Positions 20,758 through 29,084 of a DNA stretch of 64,000 nucleotides are shown piece after piece. Position 1 is the first letter of the stretch. Every line of letters starts with the position of its first letter. The notes under the pieces were generated by a model that saw only the letters and a program-made list of their open reading frames with translations, did no database searches and had not been told where the DNA came from. Origin of the DNA: Gordonia hongkongensis (lineage in GTDB: Bacteria; Actinomycetota; Actinomycetes; Mycobacteriales; Mycobacteriaceae); the NCBI RefSeq assembly GCF_023078355.1, contig NZ_CP095552.1, positions 1,364,001 to 1,428,000 on the forward strand. Reading direction: 5' to 3'. The position numbers and the translations under genes are program-made.

Positions 20758-21654
20758 TCAGACGAGTCCCGCATCGCGGAGGGCACCTGTGATGAGGCCA
20801 CGGAAGTGATGCGGGTCCAGGAGGTCCTGCCACGTCCACCGCACGACGAGCCGCCCCGTTCGCCGGATGGCGTCCTCACGTCGTTTCTCGTCGACCACCG
20901 TTTCCGACGCGGGCGTGCCGAACTGTCCCGAGTACTTGACCTTGCCGTCGAACTCGCCGATGACCTTGTCGTCCCAGCCGAAGTCGCCGCGGGCAACGAA
21001 CCTGCCGTCGCCGTCGAGGATGGTCACCTGGAGGTCGGGGAGCGGGAGTCCGACGGCGATCATCGTTGCGCGGCTGAAGGATTCGCCTACGCTTTCGGAT
21101 CGTGCGTCGGCCATCGAGAGCGCCTGACGCAGTTGTCGGATGCCCTTCATCTTGATGCTCGACGCCACGACGGCCTGGATCTCGGCGTGTGTGATGCCGG
21201 AGCGGAGACCACTGTCGAGGCAGCAGACTGCCTGTTCGAACGTCCCCAGGCGGGCCACGTCGGCGACCGTGCGGGCCGGCGTCGTCACCCGGACGTTGTC
21301 GACGGACATCACCTGCTCGTCCGGCAGGTTGTCGCGGTGTATGTGGATCTTGTCCCCGGTACGACCGGTCTTGGACGAGGTGAAGTGGACTGTGGTCATG
21401 TCCGGTCGGAGGAGGGGGATGCCGTGGAGCGCGGCGGCGGACTCGTGGCTGACCACGCGTCCGTTCCCGCCGACGGCCACGGCGCCGCGGATCTTCAGGC
21501 GATAGCGTTCGAGCTCGTCGTCGGGCGCGGGTCCGAGGTGCACCGCACCTCGCCATACGCTCCGCAGCGCGCCAGTCTCCTGACGCAACCGGATCTCGTC
21601 CTCGCCGAGACGGGCTGCGAGAGCGGACCGTCGGATCACGTGATTGTCGGGCAT
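20758..21654 (-). CDS. AbiEi-antitoxin-like protein with nuclease-like C-terminal domain
   Basis: 298 residues from ATG at 21654 (MPDNHVIRRSALAARLG); GTG at 21717 would add 21 residues. The N-terminus looks like the winged-helix domain of type IV AbiEi antitoxins, including a SHESAAALHGIPLL segment. The C-terminal third has GDFGWDDKVIGEFDGKVKY, an Asp...Glu-x-Asp-Gly-Lys pattern like the DUF559/PD-(D/E)XK nuclease-type fold. Proteins of this layout are common and usually solitary in Gordonia and Nocardia; no AbiEii toxin partner is adjacent. Function unknown. Palindromes lie on both sides of the gene. Confidence 0.72.
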   Translation of the reverse strand: MPDNHVIRRSALAARLGEDEIRLRQETGALRSVWRGAVHLGPAPDDELERYRLKIRGAVAVGGNGRVVSHESAAALHGIPLLRPDMTTVHFTSSKTGRTGDKIHIHRDNLPDEQVMSVDNVRVTTPARTVADVARLGTFEQAVCCLDSGLRSGITHAEIQAVVASSIKMKGIRQLRQALSMADARSESVGESFSRATMIAVGLPLPDLQVTILDGDGRFVARGDFGWDDKVIGEFDGKVKYSGQFGTPASETVVDEKRREDAIRRTGRLVVRWTWQDLLDPHHFRGLITGALRDAGLV

Positions 21655-21765
21655 GCGCTCGATGGTGAGGCCGCCCCGGTCCGATTGCGGGTGCCTCGGC
21701 GTCCCTGTGGAATTCACTCAGACGTTGTCCACAGCCGATTGGCCTCCACAGGGTCGCTACCTCGA

Positions 21766-21801
21766 CCACAGATTCGCTATCTGTGAATAGCGAATCTGTG
21801 G
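21766..21801. repeat. 15-base perfect inverted repeat upstream of the AbiEi-like gene
   Basis: CCACAGATTCGCTAT (21766-21780) and ATAGCGAATCTGTGG (21787-21801) are exact inverted repeats around CTGTGA. Further partial copies of the same word occur nearby: GTAGCGATTCTGG (21807-21819) and GGGTCGCTAC (21751-21760). The site lies just downstream of citA and just upstream of the AbiEi-like gene. It may be a bidirectional terminator, an operator bound by the AbiEi-like protein, or a mobile REP-like repeat. Confidence 0.6.
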
Positions 21802-21829
21802 GGGAAGTAGCGATTCTGGTGGAACGGAC

Positions 21830-22957
21830 CTACAGGCCCGGCTTCACGACGTCACCCCAGCCCTCGACGTCCTCGGGGCGACGGGGGCTCGGGCCGGTGT
21901 AGATCGCGGCCGGGCGGACCAGCTTGCCGAGGCGCTTCTGCTCGAGGATGTGCGCACACCAGCCGGCGGTCCGGCCGCAGGTGAACATCGCCGGCATCAT
22001 GTGCGTCGGCACCTCGGCGAAGTCGAGGATGACCGCCGCCCAGAACTCGACGTTGGTCTCGATGGCGCGGTCGGGGCGTCGTTCCCGGAGTTCGGTGAGC
22101 GCGGCCTGCTCGAGTGCGGCGGCGATCTCGAAGCGGGGGACGCCCAATTCCTGGGCGGTGCGGCGGAGCACGCGGGCACGCGGGTCCTCGGCGCGGTAGA
22201 CGCGGTGCCCGAAGCCCATGAGCTTCTCCTTGCGGTCGAGGATCCCCTTCACGAGTCCACGTGCGTCGCCGGTGTTCTCGACCTCTTCGATCATCGGCAG
22301 CACGCGTGCGGGGGCGCCGCCGTGGAGGGGGCCGGACATGGCGCCGATCGCACCCGACAGCGAGGCCGCGACATCGGCTCCGGTGGAGGCGATCACCCGT
22401 GCGGTGAACGTCGACGCGTTCATGCCGTGCTCGGCGGCGCTGACCCAGTAGGCGTCGATCGCGGCGATGTGCCGGGGATCGGGGTCGCCCTTCCAGCGGG
22501 TCATGAAACGTGCGGTGACGGTGTCGCATTCGTCGATGACGTGCTGGGGGACCGCGGGCTGGTGGATGCCGCGCGCGGACTGCGCCACGTACGACAACGC
22601 CATCACCGACGCGCGGGCGAGGTTGTCGCGGGCGGTTTCGTCGTCGATGTCGAGCAGCGGCTGGTAGCCCCAGATCGGGGCGAGCATGGCGAGCGCGGCC
22701 TGGACGTCGACGCGCACGTCACCGGTGTGGATCGGCAGCGGAAACGGTTCGGCCGGCGGCAGGCCGTCGCCGAACTTGCCGTCGACCAGGAGGGCCCACA
22801 CGTCGGCGAAGGTCACCTTGTTCTCGACCAGGTCCTCGATGTCGACGCCGCGGTAGCGGAGGTTGCCGCCGTTCTTGTCCGGTTCGGCGATGTCGGTCGT
22901 GAAGGCCACCACGCCCTCGAGTCCGGCGACGAAATCCTCGGGAACAGTGTTGGCCAT
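21830..22957 (-). CDS. citA: Citrate synthase 2
   Basis: 375 residues, shorter than gltA at 31,732. It condenses oxaloacetate with acetyl-CoA. The family signatures are present: GPLHGGAPARVLPM, LMGFGHRVYRAEDPRA with the catalytic His, and the terminal ILEQKRLGKLVRP region with FTCGRTAGWCAH. ATG at 22957 follows GAGGTGGG; the frame stays open 18 codons further upstream. M. tuberculosis also has two such genes (citA and gltA2) in this part of its map. A 2-methylcitrate synthase activity cannot be excluded. Confidence 0.88.
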   Translation of the reverse strand: MANTVPEDFVAGLEGVVAFTTDIAEPDKNGGNLRYRGVDIEDLVENKVTFADVWALLVDGKFGDGLPPAEPFPLPIHTGDVRVDVQAALAMLAPIWGYQPLLDIDDETARDNLARASVMALSYVAQSARGIHQPAVPQHVIDECDTVTARFMTRWKGDPDPRHIAAIDAYWVSAAEHGMNASTFTARVIASTGADVAASLSGAIGAMSGPLHGGAPARVLPMIEEVENTGDARGLVKGILDRKEKLMGFGHRVYRAEDPRARVLRRTAQELGVPRFEIAAALEQAALTELRERRPDRAIETNVEFWAAVILDFAEVPTHMMPAMFTCGRTAGWCAHILEQKRLGKLVRPAAIYTGPSPRRPEDVEGWGDVVKPGL

Positions 22958-23085
22958 GGCAACCCACCTCACTCGACGTCCGTGTCGTGCATCCACGAGG
23001 ATGCAATCCACGACGAACTGTAGATCAGCACGACGCCCCGCGTGTACCCCGGAGTAACGAGCACGGTCGGAGTAGCGTCAGGAAA

Positions 23086-23820
23086 GTGCTGGACGAGTCG
23101 CGCGACCCCATCGACCTGCCGAACATGCGCGTCGGATATGGCGGCGGCATCCCACCGAACATCGGCGAGGGCGACCGCGCCGCCGGTGCCGACGGCATCC
23201 GCGAGAACCTCGACCCGAGCTGGCTGCGGGGCGACCCGCCGTGGCTCGACCTCTTCCACGTCTGGCTCCGCGAAGCCGTCGACGCTCGGATCGCCGAGCC
23301 CAACGCGATGGTCCTCGGCACCGCCGACGCCGAGGGCAGGCCGTCGACCCGCACCGTCCTGTGCAAGGGGGTCGACGCGAACGGCGTTGTCTTCTTCACC
23401 GGGTACGACTCCGACAAAGGCCGACACCTGGCCGCGAATCCGTATGCCTCGGTGACGTTTCCCTGGATCGCGCTGGAACGGCAGGTGCACTTCCGCGGAC
23501 CGGTCGAACACGTCAGCGCCCTAGAGATCCAGGCGTACTGGGAGCTTCGACCCCGCGGGTCGCAGCTCTCGGCGGCCGCGTCCGAGCAATCACGGCCCAT
23601 CGGCAGCCGCGTCGAACTCGAGCAGAAGGCCGCCGAACTCGCCGAGGCCTACGGCGGGTTCGACGAGGGTGCCGAGGTCCCGGTCCCGTCCGATTGGGGT
23701 GGGTACCGCATCGTCCCGGTCGAGGTCGAGTTCTGGCAGGGGCGAGCGAACCGCCTGCACAACCGGGTTCGGCTGACCCACGTCGATCACTCCTGGCGGG
23801 CCGAACGGCTGCAGCCCTGA
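23086..23820 (+). CDS. pdxH: Pyridoxamine 5'-phosphate oxidase
   Basis: 244 residues from GTG at 23086. It oxidises pyridoxamine or pyridoxine phosphate to pyridoxal phosphate using FMN. Family motifs are EPNAMVLGTADAEGRPSTRT, VFFTGYDSDKGRHLAANPYA, RPRGSQLSAAASEQSRPIGS and the C-terminal EFWQGRANRLHNRVR. A divergent spacer of 128 bases separates it from citA. The product is the cofactor needed by SerC and by the PLP enzyme at 58,305, although no regulatory link is visible. Confidence 0.92.
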   Translation: MLDESRDPIDLPNMRVGYGGGIPPNIGEGDRAAGADGIRENLDPSWLRGDPPWLDLFHVWLREAVDARIAEPNAMVLGTADAEGRPSTRTVLCKGVDANGVVFFTGYDSDKGRHLAANPYASVTFPWIALERQVHFRGPVEHVSALEIQAYWELRPRGSQLSAAASEQSRPIGSRVELEQKAAELAEAYGGFDEGAEVPVPSDWGGYRIVPVEVEFWQGRANRLHNRVRLTHVDHSWRAERLQP

Positions 23821-23845
23821 GCGTCGACACCCGTTCTGCGGGCCG

Positions 23846-24298
23846 TCAGCGGTAGTCGAGGCGGTTCGGGTCGAGTCTGGCGATACCGCACTGCGCCTGG
23901 GCGAAGATCGGTGCCCGGTACACATGGTGCGCGACGCGTACGCCGTTCACCCAGATCGTGCAGCGGGCATAACCGCCCCACGACGTGATGTTCGCGGCTG
24001 TCTGCTGTCGCTGCTTGTGTGAGGTGAAAGTGGTTGTGGTCGACCACAACCGGGTCTTCGGATCGTAGTCGCGCAGGCTCATGCCCACGCGGCCCCCGCG
24101 AGGCGACATCCGGTTGTGACCGTCGACCCACCAGAAGCCGTACGCGCTCTGCTGATCCGACGCGACCTGCACCGTGATGCGATCGCCGGCCGTCGGATAC
24201 CGCGGACCGGCCTGTGCCGTCCCCGGAACCGCGAGGCCGAGTACGACGGCCACCGCGACCGTCACCACCGTCATCCAGCGTCGAACACCCATGTGCAT
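23846..24298 (-). CDS. Secreted MmpS-like small protein
   Basis: 150 residues starting ATG at 24298 after GGAGAAGGGG. A classic signal peptide covers residues 1-31 (MGVRRWMTVVTVAVAVVLGL then PGTAQA). The mature part has one pair of cysteines (ARCTIWVNGV and AQCGIARL) and a predicted beta-sandwich. This resembles the soluble C-terminal domain of MmpS proteins, but here the membrane anchor is replaced by a cleavable signal. No mmpL is nearby. The resemblance is by eye and the function unknown. Confidence 0.65.
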   Translation of the reverse strand: MHMGVRRWMTVVTVAVAVVLGLAVPGTAQAGPRYPTAGDRITVQVASDQQSAYGFWWVDGHNRMSPRGGRVGMSLRDYDPKTRLWSTTTTFTSHKQRQQTAANITSWGGYARCTIWVNGVRVAHHVYRAPIFAQAQCGIARLDPNRLDYR

Positions 24299-24450
24299 CC
24301 CCTTCTCCGAGCCCCGACCAAGGTGCGAGGTGCGCCTCGGGCGGAATGACCATAGCGGAGGGCAGCGACCATGCGACGGCACTGTCCACAGGCGGCCTTG
24401 TGGAGTGCCTGCGTGGCCGGACGTCGGCGGGCGGTCCTAGCATCATCGAA

Positions 24451-25719
24451 ATGCCCCGCCTCCTCGCCGACACCGCGCCGCTGCGCAACCAGTACTTCCG
24501 GCGACTGTGGCTGGCGAACATCGTCACCGTCATCGGCGCGCAGTTGAGTATGGTCGCGGTGCCAGCCCAGATCTACGAGGTCACCGGTAGCTCTGCATAC
24601 GTCGGACTGACCGGTGTCTTCGGCCTGGTGCCGCTCGTCGTGTTCGGGCTGTGGGGTGGGGCGCTGGCCGACGTCGTCGACCGCCGGACCCTGCTGATCA
24701 TCACGACCGTCGGCCTCATCGTCTGCAGCGCCCTGTTCTGGGCGCAGGCCGCGGCGGGCGGGCAGAACGTGTGGATCGTGTTGGTGCTCTTCGCCGTTCA
24801 GCAGGCGTTCTTCGCCGTGAACCAGCCGACGCGGACGGCGGTGCTACCGCGGCTGCTCGACGCCAAGGACCTGCCCGCCGCGCTGTCGCTGAACATGACG
24901 GTCATGCAGGCCGGCGCCATCGCCGGGCCACTCGTCGGCGGCGCCCTGATCCCCGTCCTCGGCTATTCGCTGTTGTATTTCGTGGACACGATCTTCCTGC
25001 TGCCGACGCTCATCGCCGTCGCGATGCTGCCGTCGCTGCGGCCGGAGAGCGATGCCGCGCCCAAGGTGGCCGGCCTGCGTTCGGTCCTCGAAGGGCTGCG
25101 GTATCTCGCCGGGCACAAGATCCTCCTGGCGTCGTTCCTGGTCGACCTGATCGCCATGATCTTCGGCATGCCGCGGGCGCTCTTCCCGCAGATGGCCCAC
25201 GAGAACTTCGGCGGCCCCGAGGGCGGCGGCATCGCCTTCGCCCTGCTGTTCACGGCGATCTCCGCGGGAGCCGTCGTCGGTGGGATCTTCTCGGGCTGGG
25301 TCGCCCGCGTGCAGCGCCAGGGCCTGGCGGTCATCGTGTGCATCATCATCTGGGGTCTGGCGATCACCGGAACCGGGATCGCGGTGTCGTTCGCCGACGG
25401 CACAGCCATGCCGATGCTCCTCGTCGCGGTGGTGTTGCTGATGATCGGCGGTGCGGCCGACATGGCGTCGGCGGCGTTCCGGCAGTCGATCCTGCTCACC
25501 GCCGCGACCGACGAGGTCCGCGGCCGACTCCAGGGCGTGTTCATCGTCGTGGTCGCCGGCGGGCCCCGGATCGCCGACGTCGCCCACGGCGCCGCGGCCG
25601 CCTCGATCGGGGTCGCCGCCGCGACCGCGTTCGGCGGTATCGCGGTCGTCGTCGCGACCATCATCGCGGCGTTGCTGATCCCCGCCTTCGTGCACTACCG
25701 CGCCGGTCAGCGCACCTGA
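24451..25719 (+). CDS. MFS transporter, EntS/siderophore-exporter-like
   Basis: 422 residues with 12 membrane segments and no large soluble domain. The start MPRLLADTAPLRNQYFRRLW and the loops GLWGGALADVVDRRTLL and AVNQPTRTAVLPRLL are typical of the MFS_3 (enterobactin exporter) family, which works as a proton-driven efflux pump. Substrate unknown. The ATG at 24451 begins just before the conserved region, although the frame is open upstream. A 2-oxoglutarate oxygenase gene follows 44 bases later. Confidence 0.85.
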   Translation: MPRLLADTAPLRNQYFRRLWLANIVTVIGAQLSMVAVPAQIYEVTGSSAYVGLTGVFGLVPLVVFGLWGGALADVVDRRTLLIITTVGLIVCSALFWAQAAAGGQNVWIVLVLFAVQQAFFAVNQPTRTAVLPRLLDAKDLPAALSLNMTVMQAGAIAGPLVGGALIPVLGYSLLYFVDTIFLLPTLIAVAMLPSLRPESDAAPKVAGLRSVLEGLRYLAGHKILLASFLVDLIAMIFGMPRALFPQMAHENFGGPEGGGIAFALLFTAISAGAVVGGIFSGWVARVQRQGLAVIVCIIIWGLAITGTGIAVSFADGTAMPMLLVAVVLLMIGGAADMASAAFRQSILLTAATDEVRGRLQGVFIVVVAGGPRIADVAHGAAAASIGVAAATAFGGIAVVVATIIAALLIPAFVHYRAGQRT

Positions 25720-25763
25720 GAACGGGTTCCGCCGACCAGCGCGGTCTCGCGATCGGTGCCACC

Positions 25764-26837
25764 ATGGACGCCATGACCGCCGCCGCCACCGGATTCGACG
25801 TACCGCTCATCGACATCTCGCCGTACACGCGGAACGGTGACCCGGCCGATCGGGCCGTGGTGGCGGCCAGGTTCGACGACGCGGCGAGTTCGGTCGGCTT
25901 CATCCAGGTCGTCGGACACGAGATCCCCGCCGCCGTCATCGACGAGTTCACCGCCGCCATGGACGTCTTCTTCGCGCTGCCACTGGAGCTGAAGAAGACC
26001 TACCGCACGCCGCCGGAGATCAATCGGGGATACGCGCCCCCGAAGTCGGAATCCCTGTCGTTGTCGCTGGGGGTCGAGTCCGCGGCACGCATGAACGACT
26101 TCTTCGAGGCCTTCAACGTCGGCGTGGAGGCGACGCAGTACCCGGAACTCGATCTACCCGCCGACCACTACGCGACGAACACGTGGCCGGCCGTCGAGCA
26201 TTTCCAGGCGGCGGTGTCGGCATACTTCAACGAGGCACGACGCGTCGCCCACACGCTCACCAGGATCTTCGCCGATGCCCTCGACCTACCCGCCGACTTC
26301 TTCGAGGGATTCACCGACCATTCGCTCGACGTGCTCCGGATGAACAACTATGCGCTGCCGCCCGGTGAGATCGAGCTGGACGGCGACCCCACCGGCATGG
26401 GGGAGCACACCGACTACGGCATCGTGACCGTGTTGTGGGCCGACCAGGTCAAGGGTCTGCAAGTTCTCGACCAGCACGGTGACTGGCACGACGTGAGTCC
26501 CGCCGACGGTGCGTTGCTGATCAACCTGGGTGATCTGATGGCGCGCTGGACCAACGAGCGGTGGATGTCCACCTTGCACCGGGTGAAGCCGCCCGTCGTC
26601 GACGGAACGGTGGAGCGGCGTCGTTCGGCTGCCTATTTCCACGACGGCAACCTCGACGCGATGATCTCGACCCTGCCGTCGTGCGTGGGGGCGGGCAGCC
26701 GCTATTCGCCGATCACCGTGGGCGAACACATCGGTGCGAAGCTCGCCGGCTCCCGAGCGGGCCGTCCGAACCCGCACGCCCCTCGGGAGGCCGGACGTGT
26801 CCGGCAGGCGATGCGCCGAAGCCAGGGGCAGCAGTAG
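25764..26837 (+). CDS. 2-oxoglutarate/Fe(II) oxygenase, isopenicillin-N-synthase-like
   Basis: 357 residues from ATG at 25764 (second ATG at 25773). The N-terminal DIOX_N part reads FDVPLIDISPY and GFIQVVGHEIP. The C-terminal jelly-roll carries the iron triad: GEHTDYGIVTVL (His and Asp) and STLHRVKPP (second His), with RRSAAYFH supplying the Arg-x-Ser that binds 2-oxoglutarate. All catalytic residues are present. Such enzymes hydroxylate or desaturate small molecules; the substrate is unknown. It may be co-transcribed with the upstream exporter. Confidence 0.87.
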   Translation: MDAMTAAATGFDVPLIDISPYTRNGDPADRAVVAARFDDAASSVGFIQVVGHEIPAAVIDEFTAAMDVFFALPLELKKTYRTPPEINRGYAPPKSESLSLSLGVESAARMNDFFEAFNVGVEATQYPELDLPADHYATNTWPAVEHFQAAVSAYFNEARRVAHTLTRIFADALDLPADFFEGFTDHSLDVLRMNNYALPPGEIELDGDPTGMGEHTDYGIVTVLWADQVKGLQVLDQHGDWHDVSPADGALLINLGDLMARWTNERWMSTLHRVKPPVVDGTVERRRSAAYFHDGNLDAMISTLPSCVGAGSRYSPITVGEHIGAKLAGSRAGRPNPHAPREAGRVRQAMRRSQGQQ

Positions 26838-26852
26838 TCGTTCGGGCGTATG

Positions 26853-27917
26853 TCAGTCCGCGGTGAGCACACCCGGGTACGACGCCCGCCGTGCCGCGGT
26901 CACCGGGCAATAGTGCATCGGGTTGCCGCGCTCGCTCTGCGGCGGGAGATTGCGCGTCGGCGTGTGCACGATCGGTGCATCCACGGCGACCTTGCCGTGC
27001 ACGCGATCCCACGCATCGCGCGGTCGGGGGTGGCGCAGCGCTCGCTTGGGTAGGAGCTTGTGCATCACGAGGTTGATGCCCTTACCCACCAGACGGAATA
27101 GACGTTCGTCCTTGTCGGTCCACTCGAGCCCGAGGATCTCGCGGATCGGCTCGTCGTAGAACCCGGTGGTCAGCCACATGAACAGTTTCTGGTTCTGCGG
27201 CACTAGGTACCGGTCCCACAGCCACGTCGGGATGAAGCTCAGGAACGGCGGGGGCGGCAGCTGGGTGATGTCGAGGACCGTGCGGACCGATACGTGATCA
27301 CGAAGCACGTTGCGGCACATGTGGTCCCAATACTCCAGGAAGTCCTCGTAGGTCTCCGGGACGGGACGCATGGAGACGCCGTACTGGGCGTACCAGGCTT
27401 TGGACTCCTCGAAGAGCTGCCGCTTCTGGTCCTCGGTGAGGAAGGGTCCGAAGCGTTCGCACAGTCGGACGTTGCCGTACCAGAACGTGGCGTGGGCCCA
27501 GTAGAAGACGTCGGGATCCAATGCGTGATAGCGGGACCCGTCCTCCATGGTGCCCTTGACGGCGAGGTGGTAGTCGCGCACCTCTTCCCCCGTCCGGGCA
27601 CCCGGGATGACGGAATCGAAGACGACGCCGCTGATCGGGTACAGGGAGCGCATCAGGCGCTGCCACCGTTCGCCGAAGAAGTCCGAATGGTCCCACACCG
27701 CCGCACCCAGCTTGGGATGCATGTTCTGGATCGACCCGGCCCACAAGCCCTGGAACATCCCCGTCCAGGTCCCCCAGATCTGCCAGGTCAGCGAATCCGG
27801 GCCAAGGGGTTCGTACCCGTGTGTCGCCGACGACGCCGCGCCGGCCGGGCAGGTGGCCTCGGCCGACGCGGCGTCGACGGGACAGGTGTCCTGGGAAGCG
27901 TGCAGAACCTCGGCCAT
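26853..27917 (-). CDS. Oxygenase MpaB-family protein (DUF2236)
   Basis: 354 residues, all-helical and soluble. The family hallmarks are seen: SLTWQIWGTWTGMFQGLWAG near the start, DYHLAVKGTMEDGSRYHALD, YWAHATFWYGNVRLCERFG with the conserved haem-binding-type His, and YWDHMCRNVLRDH. DUF2236 includes rubber oxygenase Lcp and fungal MpaB, haem-containing oxygenases. The first 32 residues hold two CP-A repeats (DTCPVDAASAEATCPAGAAS), an unusual extension. The substrate is not predictable. Confidence 0.83.
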   Translation of the reverse strand: MAEVLHASQDTCPVDAASAEATCPAGAASSATHGYEPLGPDSLTWQIWGTWTGMFQGLWAGSIQNMHPKLGAAVWDHSDFFGERWQRLMRSLYPISGVVFDSVIPGARTGEEVRDYHLAVKGTMEDGSRYHALDPDVFYWAHATFWYGNVRLCERFGPFLTEDQKRQLFEESKAWYAQYGVSMRPVPETYEDFLEYWDHMCRNVLRDHVSVRTVLDITQLPPPPFLSFIPTWLWDRYLVPQNQKLFMWLTTGFYDEPIREILGLEWTDKDERLFRLVGKGINLVMHKLLPKRALRHPRPRDAWDRVHGKVAVDAPIVHTPTRNLPPQSERGNPMHYCPVTAARRASYPGVLTAD

Positions 27918-27971
27918 GAGACGAAACGATAGGTTCGTCTCACTCGGGTGTCAACCGAGGTCTACCGAGAG

Positions 27972-28241
27972 TCACTCCGGATTCTCGTGGGTCACCGCCC
28001 GGTACCCGCGCGCTCCGGCGCGGTCGACGGCGGCGCGAACGAGACCGAACACGAGTCCTTGCAGCGCGGCGGCCACGAGAACCTCTGTGTTGCTGCGCTC
28101 GAGATCCTTGGGATCGGGCGCCGACTCGTCGTCGGAGATCCGCTTCCAGATCTGCCCGAACACCGCGCCCGCGGCGATACCGCCGAGCACGCTGGTCGCG
28201 AGGGACATCGGTTTGTACATCGCCTTCGATACGGCACTCAT
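27972..28241 (-). CDS. DUF4235 membrane protein
   Basis: 89 residues with two weak membrane helices (about 11-30 and 54-73). The pattern MYKPMSLATSVLGGIAAGAVF, then IWKRISDDESAPDPKDLERS matches DUF4235 by recall. It is the last of three small genes on this strand, 65 bases after the DUF3618 gene. Proteins of this kind accompany DUF3618 and holin-X proteins in actinobacteria and are thought to act in envelope stress. Exact function unknown. Confidence 0.75.
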   Translation of the reverse strand: MSAVSKAMYKPMSLATSVLGGIAAGAVFGQIWKRISDDESAPDPKDLERSNTEVLVAAALQGLVFGLVRAAVDRAGARGYRAVTHENPE

Positions 28242-28306
28242 GACAGCTCCTTGCTCTTGGCTCGACTACAACCGCCCGACGGCGGCCTCTCAGCGACGAC
28301 GGCCGG

Positions 28307-28564
28307 TCAGCGACGACGGCGGCGGATCACGATGAACGCGCCCAGCGCCACCACCGCGGCGACGGCCGCACCGATCAACACGGTCTGGTTCTCCTGGGCC
28401 TTCACCTGCGCGGTATGCGCGGTTTTCGACGCCGCCTCGTTCACCCGTGCCGGGACATCCAGCTTGGCCGCGAGAGCGTCGACCGTCTCGGCCAGCTCCT
28501 CCCGCTGTTGTTCGATCGGCGGCGGATCGTCGGTCGGATTCTGGTCGGGATGTGTCTCACTCAT
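28307..28564 (-). CDS. DUF3618 membrane-anchored protein
   Basis: 85 residues. The N-terminal soluble part contains the DUF3618 pattern REELAETVDALAAKLDVPAR, a short amphipathic helix, and a single C-terminal membrane helix (about 61-79) followed by a basic RRRRR end, so it is tail-anchored. Its ATG is at 28564, one base before the end of the holin-X gene, indicating an operon. Confidence 0.8.
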   Translation of the reverse strand: MSETHPDQNPTDDPPPIEQQREELAETVDALAAKLDVPARVNEAASKTAHTAQVKAQENQTVLIGAAVAAVVALGAFIVIRRRRR

Positions 28565-28960
28565 CTACAGGTGCTCCTTCACAGTCGCCACGTCACGCTG
28601 GACACTCTCGACGGTTCGCTCCGGTGCCGGGGGCACAGCGGATTTGGCGCGCTTGGCGCCGATCGCCGCGGCGGCCCCGCCGATGACCAGCAGCACGACG
28701 CCGACGATCACCGCTGCCAGCCACGCCGGCACGGCGTTCGCCAGTCCGAGCACGGCCGCCGCGACCAGCGTGCCGAGCCCGAACAACACCAGCAGCGTGC
28801 CCGCGCCGGAAATCCCCGCACCCACCCCGATGCGGGTGCCCTTACCCTTCATCTCCGCGACGGCGTGCTGTAGTTCGGTCTTCACCAGGGTCGTCGTCTG
28901 CTGTTGCAGACGTTCGACGAGTTGCACGGTCGACAAGTCGTTCACAGACGGATCACTCAC
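28565..28960 (-). CDS. Phage-holin-family protein (Actinobacterial holin-X)
   Basis: 131 residues. The LSTVQLVERLQQQTTTLVKT amphipathic start, two membrane helices (about 53-76 and 80-102) and the charged tail TVESVQRDVATVKEHL fit the Actinobacterial Holin-X (superfamily III, DUF1469) family. Despite the name, these are chromosomal envelope proteins without a known lytic role. It heads the holin-X, DUF3618, DUF4235 cluster. GGAGG lies upstream of the ATG at 28960. Confidence 0.8.
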   Translation of the reverse strand: MSDPSVNDLSTVQLVERLQQQTTTLVKTELQHAVAEMKGKGTRIGVGAGISGAGTLLVLFGLGTLVAAAVLGLANAVPAWLAAVIVGVVLLVIGGAAAAIGAKRAKSAVPPAPERTVESVQRDVATVKEHL

Positions 28961-29030
28961 GCTCGTACCTCCTATCGGGACGCTCGTATGCGTTCCCGCG
29001 GCGGTCGAAGGCGAAACATCGTGTCCGCGC

Positions 29031-29084
29031 GATCAGCACTGACGAAATCGGATCTCCGATCAGCACCGACGAAATCGGATCTCC
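29031..29084. repeat. 27-base tandem duplication of the pxpC 3' end
   Basis: Two adjacent 27-base units, 29031-29057 and 29058-29084, differ at one base. The second encodes the last residues (EIRFRRC) and stop of pxpC on the minus strand; the first is a copy just beyond the stop, with its own TGC TGA. It is a recent local duplication that leaves the protein unchanged. Confidence 0.8.
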
